Positions 38,491-49,470 of a stretch of DNA of 64,000 nucleotides are shown piece after piece. The stretch lies in NCBI GenBank assembly GCA_021029095.1, contig JAJOHG010000002.1:1054001-1118000 (forward strand), in the 5' to 3' direction. This stretch comes from Phellopilus nigrolimitatus. Lineage: Eukaryota > Basidiomycota > Agaricomycetes > Hymenochaetales > Hymenochaetaceae. The position numbers and the translations under genes were made by a program. Under the pieces are notes generated by a model. The model was given only the letters and a program-made list of their open reading frames with translations. It searched no databases and had not been told where the DNA came from. How positions within the stretch are numbered: position 1 is the stretch's first letter; the number at the start of each line of letters is the position of its first letter.

Positions 38491-40629
38491 CTAGCCGCCC
38501 AGGCTGTCCAGCATGGACACCTGGCCGCTGCCGAACGCGCCGCCGCCCGAGGACAGGACCTGCGCGTACCACGACGCCGGGTCCGTCACATCCATCACAT
38601 CCATCGGCACACCCGGGGGCGGGAAGCCTTTGAGCGCCGCGTCGCCGGCGGCGGCCTTCGCGTACTCGTTACAGAGCGCACTCGCGCGCGACGCGGCGGC
38701 GCGCTGCGTGTTGAAGCTGGCCGCGGACCCCGGCGCAAACGCGCGAAGCACGTCTGGGGGCGTCGCGATGGACCCGCCGCTCGAGCCGGACTCAGACGAG
38801 TCTGACGAGCTCGTGCTGTGTGCAGGCGACCACGAGGCGCCGAAGACCGTGCTCGGGGTGTCGAGGTTGGGCTCGACGAGGGACATGGGCGAGTAAGAGA
38901 GGCGCGGTGTCGGCTCGTCTAGTGCAATGAAGTTCATATCGGACGAGAACGAGCTTGACGAGCTTAGCATCTGCGAAGCGGGTGGGATCGACAGCATCGT
39001 CGGTTGGCCGCTTTGAGCGGCGCTCTGACGCGCAGCGATGACCGCAAGCGGAGGCCCTGCGAAGGAAAACGGCAGCGATCCGGGGGAGCGATACCGCGGG
39101 GGCACACTCCGGAACGCCGACTCTTCTGGCAACGTGACCGCACGCCTGAGCGTCCTGTTTGATGCCCGCGCGGGCAGTACGCGCCCAATCTCTGGACTCG
39201 TGCCGGAATCCGACAGCGGCGGGCTCGGCATATTTGACGACGCACGCGCAGCAGGCGACGCCGACATTGAGATTGCACTCTCGCTCTTCGTGCGCATGAT
39301 CGAACGCGAGCCTTCCTCGGGCACCGAAGCACCTTTACCGACCCACAGACGCCACTCTAGCGCGTCTCCGAGAGCGCGTTCGCAGCGGCCGACTTCCCGC
39401 GGGGGGAGCCCAGAAAGTTTAGCCCATGCGCGGTTTGAGTAGCATCGGTCTTGCAAGAACTTCGAAGCCAGAATAAGCGCAGCGAGGAACGTGCGACGAG
39501 GGCACAGGAGGGGAGAAGGCAATGGCGGGAGGGGACAGAGCGGCTTCGCGGGCGTCTTTCGGCGCTTGTCAGCTGTTTCCGCTTGAGGAAGCGTGTCGCA
39601 TGACAGCTGCGAAGCGTCGACCTGGAGGACCGTCGGCATGTTACTTAAGTCGTACGGTTCCGTAGGCATGAGCTCCGTCGGGAGGCCGCCGAGGGCGGAT
39701 ATATCCAAGAGGTTATTCACATACGACGAGGCATTTGCCTCTTCGTCATCCCTCACGATCCTATCACCCAACTCCGGCTCGCCCCTGACACCAAAACCTT
39801 GCTTCTCCTTCTCTGCCATTTCTGGCACCTTCTTTCGTACCGCTTCGATGTAACATAGTGCAGATTGCAGGACGCTGCATGTCGTGCGCGAACGGCGGAG
39901 TACTTCGTGTACGAACGTTTTGATCGGCACGAGGTCCTTTTCGGCGACGATCGTGGCGTTCGCAAAGTGCTCGTTCAAGAAGCTGGATGCGACGCGTGGC
40001 GGGTCGGGCGGCAGAGGGGAGTGTTGCGTTGATGGTGAGCAGGGTGACGGGAGATGAACCGAACGTCTTCGTATAGCCTGTGGTTGGCAGGGTAGAGAGG
40101 GTGGCTGTTGTTTTGCCACCGAGATTTGCGTGGATGTTGCGAAGACCACCGGAATGCATTCGGGTCGCCATATGTCTGACAAGTTTTTGACGGCTTGATC
40201 TAATACAGGAATAATCAGACACACATCGCGAAAGAAGCCGCGTCGTAAACGCTTAGACGCCCGTTATACTAGGCGCCGGTAGAAACGTCGAGACTCACCG
40301 ACGAGTGACGCCACGTAATTTGCTTTTGCCGGAGGGGCCTTCGGAACAGGTTGCGGTTTCGGAGCCTGAGGCAACGCAAGTTGCGAACCAGAGGACGAGG
40401 GGTGTGGGGACTGAGAGAATGAGGAGGATGCAGGAGAGATAGTGTACACAGACGAAGCAGGGGTGATTAAATAATTGTTGTCGGCACAGTGATGGTGAGA
40501 AGACGGGAGAAGAGCAGCATAATTGGGCGTGCTCGCAGCCGACGCGCCCGCCGCGCCCATCTGGCGCGGCGGGGTATATGGGTGCCATCGAGCGTTTGAG
40601 CGGGTCGCGCCAGCGCCCCGATGGGCCAT
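38491..40629 (-). CDS. Cyclin-domain protein (PCL/PHO80-like)
   Basis: Two exons, 40629-40299 and 40199-38491, joined in frame as NYVASLV|DQAVKNLSDIWRPECIP. The ATG at 40629 opens MAHRGAGATRSNARW. The leader is Pro/Ser-rich. The cyclin box reads FLNEHFANATIVAEKDLVPI, KTFVHEVLRRSRTTCSVLQS, ALCYIEAVRKKVPEM and, after a disordered insert of about 100 residues, PRRTFLAALILASKFLQDRC followed by YSNRAWAKLSGLPPREVGRC and LEWRLWVG. The split box and the ASKFLQD and WAKLSGL blocks match fungal PCL-type cyclins that partner Pho85/CDK5-like kinases. The long Ser/Pro-rich C-tail holds many S/TP sites, as expected of a protein controlled by phosphorylation and turnover. It ends MLDSLGG. No frame breaks. 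Confidence 0.85.
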
Positions 40630-43600
40630 GGTATGTTGGAGGGTTTGCATATGGGGGTTGATCGAATGCAAGAAGACGAGCAAATAAAAAGCCTTCAGAC
40701 GAAAAAGTAAGAGATGGGCCTAGCGCATAAGACGCAAAACAGAGCTGGGGTGCCGGTTGTTGTTTCGAAATTACGATATGAGTTGGGTGTATACGGTAAA
40801 AGGAGGCAAATCAGAGGGCCACGTGCTCCCCAAGGGCGTCGACAGTGATAGAGTTGATTGTTGAGGCGGGAAATTTGTTGATAGCGAAGACGGAGGCGAC
40901 GTTGGACGAGAGCGTGGACGGGCAGAGACGGTTTAAACGGAAGGAGCACATTTTGACTCTTGTGAGTCGAGAGGACTCCGAAGTCAACGACCTCGGGTGT
41001 CCTTAATACAGAGCTCGGCCGCTTTCGCGAACTTGCTCTATAAGCGGTGATTTACGGAGCAGATGGGTGAGAATGAGAACGAAAAAGGCAGAAAAAAGGA
41101 TGAAGCAAGGGGCTTTTGTGAATGAGATGTGGTCTGGTTTAGCGGGGAGTCAGTCGTCGAACACGACCGGTTGTCTTGTCATGTTAAAGGCAGGAGGCGT
41201 GGGAGTCATTACCCGAGTCACACCTAGAGTGACTGTTTTGCCCAATCACTGCCAACCGTCCACCACCTCGGCCGTACTCGGCAGTCTCCTAGCTGGGACA
41301 GCCACTCCCCTCGACGGCTCCGGGGCGATGCAGCATTGCAGCTACTATTCCCCCTCACCGCGTTGCTGTCCTTCGGCCCTCATTATCCTGCTCGCAGTGG
41401 GCCTGCCTGCACACCCCGGCTTTGCTTTCAGCCAGAATAATTTACTTGGCTCAGAGTTCATTTCAACTCTATCCCTCGAAGCAGATCTGTGCTACCATCG
41501 TGCGTGATCATCTTCCTCTTCCGGATGCCCTCTATCTGCGCAAACACTGCTGCCATTCACATACTCCCCAGCCCCCTGTGTCTTCCCACATCATACGCCT
41601 TTTCCTCGGATCTGCCCTATCTCTCACATGTCCAGCCTTGTAAATGCAGGTTCTAGAGACGGAGGCGGTGCCGTGCACTTATTGGTCTTCCCTCTCAATT
41701 TCGTAACTTAGGGGCCTTGTCCTCTCAAAAACCTCCAGTATTGCATTATTGTCCCCTCCATGAAACCTTGTAAATCTGAATATGTATTATCTCCTCGCTC
41801 GTATCCGGGCGGCATTCATTCTAGCGCATTCATCAGCTGCTTCTTGTTCCCGTTTTGATAAGCCACTAAGCTGGTTTAGGCAAGTGATCTGTCACGTCAT
41901 GTGTCACATTGTGACGTGTCGCGATCGGAGCCAAGCGAGTCACCTGCAGTTTTTTTCATTTTTTTTTTCAGAGGCGCTGCAGCCTTTCTCCGCCACAATG
42001 ACTCGACGACCTCCTTTTATCGCAACCGGTTCCTTTTCCCTTCCGGCTCTACTTTCGACCTGGTCGCTTTTTTGCCCCATGAATTGAGCAAAACAAAAAA
42101 AGAGTTAGTCTTGTGGAAAAAAAAGAGAATAGACGCATCCGCCATCAGAGCACCATTTCGCCACATTTATGTTCTGTCTATTATGCTTTCCACCCAGAAA
42201 CTGCCTATCGTGGCGGAGGGACTTTCGCCTCGCAACCCCCATCGCTTCGACACAGACGCGGCTCTTGTTCAACGTTGTTCTGACATCACTACTGCCTCTA
42301 GCGGCGCTTTATCGATGCGACGCCTCTCATCTTAGCTCATATAGTCATCAAAACGCCTCTGCCTGAGTAAGATCAACCCATTACCATCCGCTGAGCTCGT
42401 CTCTTTCGGAAGACAAAAAAAACAAAGAGAAGATAATGCCAGAACGGAGGCGTCGGACGCTTTTGTTCACCTCGCGCGGCCGTGCCAGAGCAAGTGCTGA
42501 TGTAATTGTCATGATCAGTATCAGGAGGCTCGAGTTTCAGCACTATTCTCTTGCTCTCTCCTGCCAGTGCATATTCCTGTCCTCCATCAATTCGCATCCT
42601 CCTCGTTCGGGCCTCGCCTCATTTATGGAGACGGAGCTCGATCGCCAAGTCGACTCGCCCGCCGCCTTGTGTCCTCGTTATTATGAGTCTGGGGCGAAAC
42701 AGGCACAGAAGGAAGACGCCAGTGCGGTATGCAATGCCGCGTTTCGGAAAGGGGGCAAAAATGAAGCGTATGTGACTCACGCGGGTGCGCCTGGGCCGGG
42801 CGGACTACCACGTCATCTTTCCATGCCATGCCTTACGGCCGAAGGGCAGACACGCCGTGACCTGTTTGTAGTCGGATGTGCTTCGAGCCTCCGAGCCTCG
42901 CAGGGCTTCGCGGTTCCAGGACGCGGACACGGGTATTAGGAGAAGAGTCATTGACGCAATCCCCTGTGCAGGCAGGCTCCTGACGCAACGAGCACAGAAT
43001 AGGCTTTTGTGCTCGTGGCGTGCGCACACGCGCGGGCGTCGGCGTGCGCCTGCGCTTCTGTGCTGCAGGGCTGTGCGATACGGCCGCTCCCAGGCGTAAT
43101 ACATCTTCACACTGCGAATCATCGAGCGCACAAATCCCACACATAAAGAAGCACGGAGGCCTTGCTGACTACACGCGTGGTCAGGCCGCGTCACAGCGTT
43201 CTGGCTCCTGATGGGTCCTCGTCTGCGCTGCGCAAAGCATTGTCCAGGGACTCCCTTTGTGTGACATGCAAACCTATGTTGTGGACGTGACTGTCGCTGC
43301 GCAGCGCGCTGGCCGCCTCAATAATCCCAGGCCAAGGCCGCACAGCACAGCCTGCGGCGCGCAATTTTTTTCTTCTTTTTTGCATCTTCAAAACCTGCTT
43401 ACTATCGTTCTGCATTACTTGCCCGGCTCCCGCTCCAGTCCCGCTTGGCAATTAGCAAGCACCCGTGTCGTCGCCGGTCTCGTGCTATGGCAGGCGCACG
43501 GTCTGACTCAGGCATGCATATGTTTGACTGATCAATTCCACTCGGGTGCGCACGAGCTAGTCTGACACTGACACACCGGCCGCTTCGCGTGCAGAAAATA

Positions 43601-44775
43601 GGCGAGCTTGGGGCTTCTGCTGATTGAGGGTCTACACTGAGGGTCTACATTACAAAAGTTGAAAGATCGCGCTATTTTTTTCTCTGGCTAGGGGCGTTAC
43701 AATATGCGCCTCCTCAAACGGAACGAGTTCCGATAAATTGAAAGGAGGGGAAGAGGTGGTCGCCTTTCACGGGGGAAATATGGTGACGCGCGGCCTCGCT
43801 ATCAATCCGGCTTTGCCAGCTTCCGCTGATGTTATGCTTTTTTTTTGACCGCTATCTGTAATATCGACGTCTGTCGCGAAGGTTCTCCGATAGGCCCGGG
43901 ACACAACAAGCTCGAAAATCCGCGATTCGGAACTCGATGACCTTGCTTTCCAATCCATCGTTGACAGCCTGAGTGACGAAACACCGCCCGTAATGGCTGG
44001 CCTCACCCGAGGCGGTATCGCTGTACATATGGCCTTGTACGGCTCCTCAAATAAATAAATAAAGGGTGATCTTTCTCGTAAAGTTTGCAATCAGCCATGC
44101 ACACGTTCAAGTGGGGGGGGGGGGGGGGGGGGTTCTTTTTCCTGGATTACTAGTATGAGACCGTCGCCGTTGCGGAATCTCATCCCGTTCTTGTCTGGCA
44201 GTGAAAACTCCAAAAAGCTCTGTCAGCAAGTCTCTTCCCTTGCTTGTGCATTTATATCGTCTGGGGGCAAAATTCCAACACGAAAGAAGAGGCGTTTGTC
44301 GCCCTTGTTAGCCGGACTTTTGCGCTTTTAATTGCGCCGGTTCAAACGTCGATCATGTCTATGATCGACAAAGCTGCCTTTTGTGGAGGACAGAGTGTGG
44401 CTGGTGATTCTCATAAGGAATTCGCATGCACTCCACACCAGAACTTGGCAAAGTATTTCAGCAGCAGGGCTCCAACCACGCTTATGCTCTCCCAAAGATG
44501 GGATGTCTTTGGACCTTGGACAACACTTTCCTTTCCATTTACATCAGTGAAAACACCAGCCGAGAAAAAAACCAAAAAAAGCAGTTCAAATCTTCGAGAC
44601 CAGCACAGCATGGACATGAACAATGAGTAAACTAAACGAAGAGCGGTAAGAAAGGGTAATATAGAGGGATATGGGTAAGAGTGAGGGGTAACGAGGGGAC
44701 GTCGCGGCCGTAAAGCAGTCAGGACACGTGTGCACCGGGATATCATGTCAGAAGATCGGGAGACGGAGAGGGCGA
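40630..44775. other. Gene-poor region, about 4.1 kb
   Basis: The longest stretch without a supportable gene. It begins with the cyclin promoter and leader and ends at the 3' side of the GH23 gene. Short ORFs (up to about 170 codons) lack motifs and look like chance frames. Possible contents are a noncoding transcript, long leaders or eroded repeats; I cannot choose among them. Confidence 0.4.
44113..44132 (+). repeat. Poly-G tract of 20
   Basis: An uninterrupted run of about 20 G within the gene-poor region, ended by TTCTTTTT. Long G runs are rare in fungal genomes and hard to sequence, so the exact length is uncertain. Confidence 0.8.
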
Positions 44776-46125
44776 TTAGCTGCACTGGTTGAGGTTGAAG
44801 AACTTGCCCAGGGGCGGTGTGTTCGTGTATGCGTCGATGTTCTGGAGCCAGCCGTTGACGAACTGGTGCAGGCTGTGGGGGAAAGAAAATCACAAAGGTC
44901 AGAGTTGAATGCGAAAAGCATGGTAAAATACATACTAGTCGAGGTTGTTCTGGCATCTGCAGCACCCCGTCTGGGCTGCCGAAGTTGCCTGGTTCTGAAT
45001 TGAGGGAAAGCGCGGCTGAGTACATGAAACTATTATGGGAAAAAGTAGGACGCTTACCATGGTCATTCCCTTCGACCAGCCGTTGTATTGACCGATCGTA
45101 AGCAGCACGTTGTCGTTGTTGGCTTTCAGCGAACTGGAGAAGTACTTCGCGCCTGCTTCGATGTTGAAGGCCTATCACGCGGATGAAAATTCACGTGTCA
45201 GCAAACATCGGAGGCTGATAAAATAACGAGGTTTAATTAGGCTTACAGGGTCCTTGCAGTTGCCGCCCGGGGCACCGTTGCACTTGTCCGACGTGAGCTG
45301 CATGAGGCCTTGCTCGCCGGCGCCGCCGACTGTGTTCGGGTTGCATGTGCTCTCCTGCATCGCAAAGGAGGCAAGCATGATTGGCGGGACTAGAATCGAT
45401 TAAGCCATAAGTTCGCTGGATTCAAACGAAACCACACTTACTGTTGTATTGGTTCCCGAACTGCTCGAACAGGCCGATAAAGTCATGGCAGGCCTTGAAC
45501 GGGCTGTTGTCCTCCCATGCTGCTTTGTTAAGGTCGGCGGTGACGAGGTCGGAGACGCGAACGAAAACAGGGTCCCAGCCGCTGCTTTCGAGGTTACAGT
45601 TGAGCCACCAGAGGTTCCCGTTAGGGCCGCTTATCGCTGTGATATCCTCTGAGACGATTAAAATGGATCAGAAGAGCACGCGACGCAGAAAATCATGAGA
45701 ACTTACTCGTCGCACCGATGTCGCCGCACGAAGACGCAACCTTGAGGAGTCCGGAGATAGGGTTGTTGACGGCGTTGTTGGCAATCTGGTTGTTGCCACC
45801 GCCGTTCGATCCAGACGTCTGCTGCGGCTGGGAACTCGAGGAGCTCGAGGTCCATGCTGGGGTAGACGATGTCCAGGAGGACGACGACGATGACGTACGA
45901 AGTCACCGATCGTGCCTTGCACCGCTTGGAGCCGTTCCCGTCGCGGCGGGACTTGGCGACACTGACCGGGGCCGCGGGTGCGGGTGCGGAGCCGCGCCTC
46001 TGGAGAAGACGATGGTGCGCGTCGACGTGGCTGCCCGCAGACTTGTCGTGGAACAGTGACGCCTGGACATTGAGCGTGAGGAGGCAGCCCAGGATGAGCG
46101 CGGTGAGGGAACGGAGGGGGCTCAT
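44776..46125 (-). CDS. Secreted GH23-like lysozyme/lytic transglycosylase; apparent +1 frame break
   Basis: Starts MSPLRSLTALILGCLLTLNV with an alanine/leucine-rich signal peptide ending around VQASLF. A basic stretch (RRDGNGSKRCKARS) and a Ser-rich linker follow. Near 45,890-45,900 the open frame moves by one base, from ...RSVTSY to SSSSSWTSSTPAWTS. It then continues NNPISGLLKVASSCGDIGAT, NGNLWWLNCNLESSGWDPVF, IMLASFAMQESTCNPNTVGG, AGEQGLMQLTSDKCNG, FNIEAGAKYFSSSL and TIGQYNGWSKGM, ending FFNLNQCS. The ESTCNP Glu (catalytic position), GLMQL and QYNGW are the three SLT/GH23 motifs. Such enzymes cleave peptidoglycan-type glycans; in fungi a role against bacteria is plausible but not shown. Five or so exons. 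The break may be a sequencing error. Confidence 0.8.
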
Positions 46126-46940
46126 GATTGACCAAAAAACCGAGGAGGGGGTTTCAAAAAACGAGTGTGGGCGGTTGGGATGGTCTCGGGAGAGGGGAGG
46201 AGGGAGCTAGGGAAGTAGCGGGCTGAATTGAAATGCTCGGAGAGGAGCGCCATGTGTGCTCGGCTGCAAGGGGATTCGTGCTCCGTCACATGCGTAGGTT
46301 AGGCGATGGTTGTCGATGGTCGCCCCGCCGTCGCCAAGATGGCATAAATCCAAATCAATAGAGCGGATATTCTGCTCCGAACCTTTTTCCTTCTCGGCGC
46401 CAGCCACTAGCCAATAAGACCTTGTCGACGATCCAACTGGCGCCGGAAGAAGATGAAAAAGATGCCGCGCTTTAGCGACGTTAAACGTTGGAGTATCAGA
46501 GCCTAACAGAGCCCGCTAGGAAAACATTATCCACATGCTGGGTTTTTGGAAGAATCGGAATGAGCTAGCGTCGGCGGTGTGACGAAAAACGGAGGTATAT
46601 AAATAACACGACCGAGCATAGTATGTTTTGTTTATGTAAACTGGTGCTTGCTTGTCCTTGCAGGCTCTACCAGAAATTAACTGGCAAGACGTGAAGCTTG
46701 AAGCAACAGCTAGAGGCCGATTTATTCAGCTTTTCTATATGAGTAAAGCAGTGAACGGGAGTTCTCGACTCGGGCAAGATTCGGGCAGGACTCGGGTCAC
46801 AATAGTCACGTGATCGACGGAGCGCTCATCGTCGACGTGTCGAGGGAAATGGCTCACTCAGCCCAGAGGACATAACTCACCTCCCACCACCACCACTCTT
46901 GCCGCTCCTTTGTGCTCGCTGACAGCCAATTCAAACTTCA
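46126..46940. promoter_or_regulatory. Shared divergent promoter region, GH23 gene / ERO1
   Basis: 815 bases between two start codons pointing away from each other. It contains TATATAAATA at 46596-46605, a palindromic CACGTG E-box at 46807-46812 and GACGTGTC at 46834-46841. The last resembles the ACGTG core of Hac1/XBP1 elements, which would suit ERO1, but a match this short is weak evidence. Confidence 0.4.
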
Positions 46941-49160
46941 ATGCTTGGATCCTGTCGTCTCTTGCTCCCCTCGCTTTTTCTTTCATTCTTTCTCGATCTG
47001 TCAGCGGCTCAGTCTGCTGAAAACTCCTTCCTCGGCGACTCCCTGGTCCGACAGAATCAAGTTCAGAATGTACTTGAGCATCAGCCGGTAAAGGCTCCTG
47101 GCTGTCGACACGTCGTATGCTGTGCTCTTTTGACTAGTTGAAGCGGTGTTGTATGCTAACTTGCATATAGCCGACAGGTCCAATAGAAACAACCCAATGC
47201 GACTACGAAACTATAGAAAGCGTGACGGACGAGCTCTTTAATAATCTACGCGACCTTGTCAGCACCCCATTTTTCCGGTATTTCAGGGTAACTAGCTCGT
47301 TATGTCTTTTAAGTCTGAGAACGCTGTCTTAAGTGCATAACTCGTTGGGACAGGTCGACCTCTACCGCGAGTGTCCGTATTGGAATGAGAATGGGCTCTG
47401 TATGAACAGAGAGTGTGGCATATCAACTGTAGACGAGGTAAAGCCCAGTTCGGACAGTGCTATTTCTGCAATTGTACTTATAGCAATGCCATAGAGTGAT
47501 GTTCCTGAAAAGTGGCGGGCTGCAAGTCTGAGCAAGGTCGAATTGCCTCCTGACGAGCTGGTAAGGATTCATTCGGGTTATGTCTGTGACACGGAAGTTC
47601 ATGAAGATCACAGACGAAGTCATTACCTGGCTGTTATTACCGGGACTCGGATTACTGCTTCACGGACGATCCTAGTGGCAAGTCCTGCTAAGTTATCTAC
47701 ATTTCTAACTATTCTTACCTTCCTTTCCGAAACTGTAGAAGGAGACTATATCGACCTAATTGCGAATCCCGAGAAATTCACGGGCTACGCCGGAGAGTCG
47801 GCACAGCGTATCTGGAGCACAATCTATAATGAGAACTGTTTCGGGATCTCCGAATTGAACCTTCTGTCCGAGTCGAATCCGGAACCAGTATCGCCGGCAG
47901 ACTCGGCGGTTTTCAAGGATAATGCAGTATCTTCGGAACAGTGCTTAGAAAAGAGGGTGTATTACAAGATTATCTCTGGTAAGTGTTTGGAGATTCTAAA
48001 TTAGTTAGGTTCGTTCTTGAACCATCGTTCTAGGTCTCCACTCTTCCATCTCAACACATTTGTGCCACGAGTGGTTTAACCAGACAAGCGGCGAGTGGGT
48101 GAGTATTTATTATGGCTCCGTCTTACAAGATTCTTCCTAAGACGGATTTGTTAGGCTCCGAACCTCCAATGTTTTGTTTCTCGGATTGCATCTCACCCTG
48201 AACGGCTGCAATACATTTACTTCAACACCGTTTTGCTAATGCGTGCCGTGGCACGACTTGGCCCGTATCTTTCTGCGTACGATTACTGCTCTTCGGGCAC
48301 TCACGAGGAAGACGCGTACACGCTCGAGAAGCTCGGCGCTGTCGTTGACATCGCGAAGAACGTCGGACAGTTCGATGAATCGCTCTTATTCAAAGGCGAG
48401 AACGCGAATGTAAGCTCTTTTCTTCTTGATAGAGATTTTGATTAATTATTTGCATAAAAGATTGTCAAGGAAGAATTTAAAACACACTTCCGGAATGTTA
48501 CACGGATTATGGACTGCGTTGGATGTGACAAGTGCCGTCTATGGGGAAAGGTACAGACATCCGGATTGGCGACTGCGCTGAAAGTCCTATTTGAGATGGA
48601 TGAGGAGGCGTTGGAGTGAGTGTCCGTTCCGGCTAGTTGCTATCTTCAGTTGCTTATTTCGGTTTTAAGCCCGAAGACAAACTCGGACCTACTCACTCGG
48701 TCTGAGGTTGTGGCTCTGATAAATACTTTCCACCGACTCGTGGAAAGTTTGCATTTCGTAAACGACTTCCGCCGCTTGTGGGCTGACGCTGCAGAAGACG
48801 AATCGAAGGAGCTCATTCGGGAGGCTGAGAGGGCAGTGATTGGGATGGTAAGTGGACTTTTCGTTGCTCTGCCATAGCGAATGGAAATCTGGACTGGCTG
48901 ATATATGTATTTAGCCCAAGCAGGGCCCAGCGGTGTCTGAACCTCTAGTTGGACATGAGCATCCAGATGAATCTGCGGGCCAGCGAGAGATCTACAGAGC
49001 TCTGAAGCAGCGTCTCTGGAGCTTCGTGTCCCTATGCAGGCAGTGCACGTCGGACTGCGTGCACAATTGCATGGAAATTGTGGACACCGTCGTAGACATT
49101 GTGCGCTCGTCACTGAGGACTTTCGGGAACAAGTCAGCTGGTCCGCACAGCGATTTGTGA
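46941..49160 (+). CDS. ERO1: ER oxidoreductin ERO1
   Basis: Flavin thiol oxidase of the ER lumen that re-oxidises protein disulfide isomerase. The start at 46941 gives [20 protein letters not shown], a clear signal peptide. Exons join as [40 protein letters not shown] plus CGI (shuttle cysteines), [40 protein letters not shown] and [13 protein letters not shown], then [28 protein letters not shown] and [27 protein letters not shown] is the CxxCxxC active site next to the FAD. The protein ends SAGPHSDL, and the cysteines of the C-terminal segment ([11 protein letters not shown]) follow an extended acidic loop. The intron at 47678-47738 begins with GC instead of GT. No frame breaks. Confidence 0.95.
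47678..47738 (+). other. Non-canonical GC-AG intron in ERO1
   Basis: The exon ends DDPS plus G, and the intron starts GCAAGTCC, with TTCTAAC as branch motif and CTGTAG as acceptor. Joining here gives [18 protein letters not shown], the expected ERO1 sequence. No GT donor nearby keeps the frame. Confidence 0.8.
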
Positions 49161-49470
49161 GGATGTTGGATTATGTTTTTATGTATATTTGTTCCTTGTT
49201 CTGTCCAGGATCTGTTTTAAAAGCAGCACAACTCATGTATCTATACATACATCTTACAGTAGCGCGTTCAATCGAGTCGGCAGACGCAGAAGTTCGCACG
49301 GTCAGGTCGCCATCGACGTGTCGAAAGTGTAAAAGACAGTGTGTAGCGAAGGCAGGCTTTCTTCCCAACCCACTTCATCTCACTGGCAACAAACTGCGTT
49401 GTCGGCAGACTATCTCGCTCAGGTTTCCCCCGTCAAGGCATCTCGCATCCAGGACTTTATTCTGCCAACC
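49161..49470. other. Spacer ERO1 to vigilin
   Basis: 310 bases holding the ERO1 3' end and the vigilin promoter and leader. I see no gene in it. Confidence 0.4.

Noticed and set aside
42436..42939. 167-codon plus-strand ORF in the gene-poor region
   Set aside because: Composition looks random, it overlaps similar-length frames on both strands, and no motif or splice continuation supports it.
44113..44132. Telomere-like or CRISPR-like element at the G run
   Set aside because: It is a plain homopolymer with no repeat unit, spacers or neighbouring related genes.
44330..44360. GGTTCAAAC, resembling a tRNA T-loop
   Set aside because: No acceptor stem, D arm or anticodon arm can be built around it.
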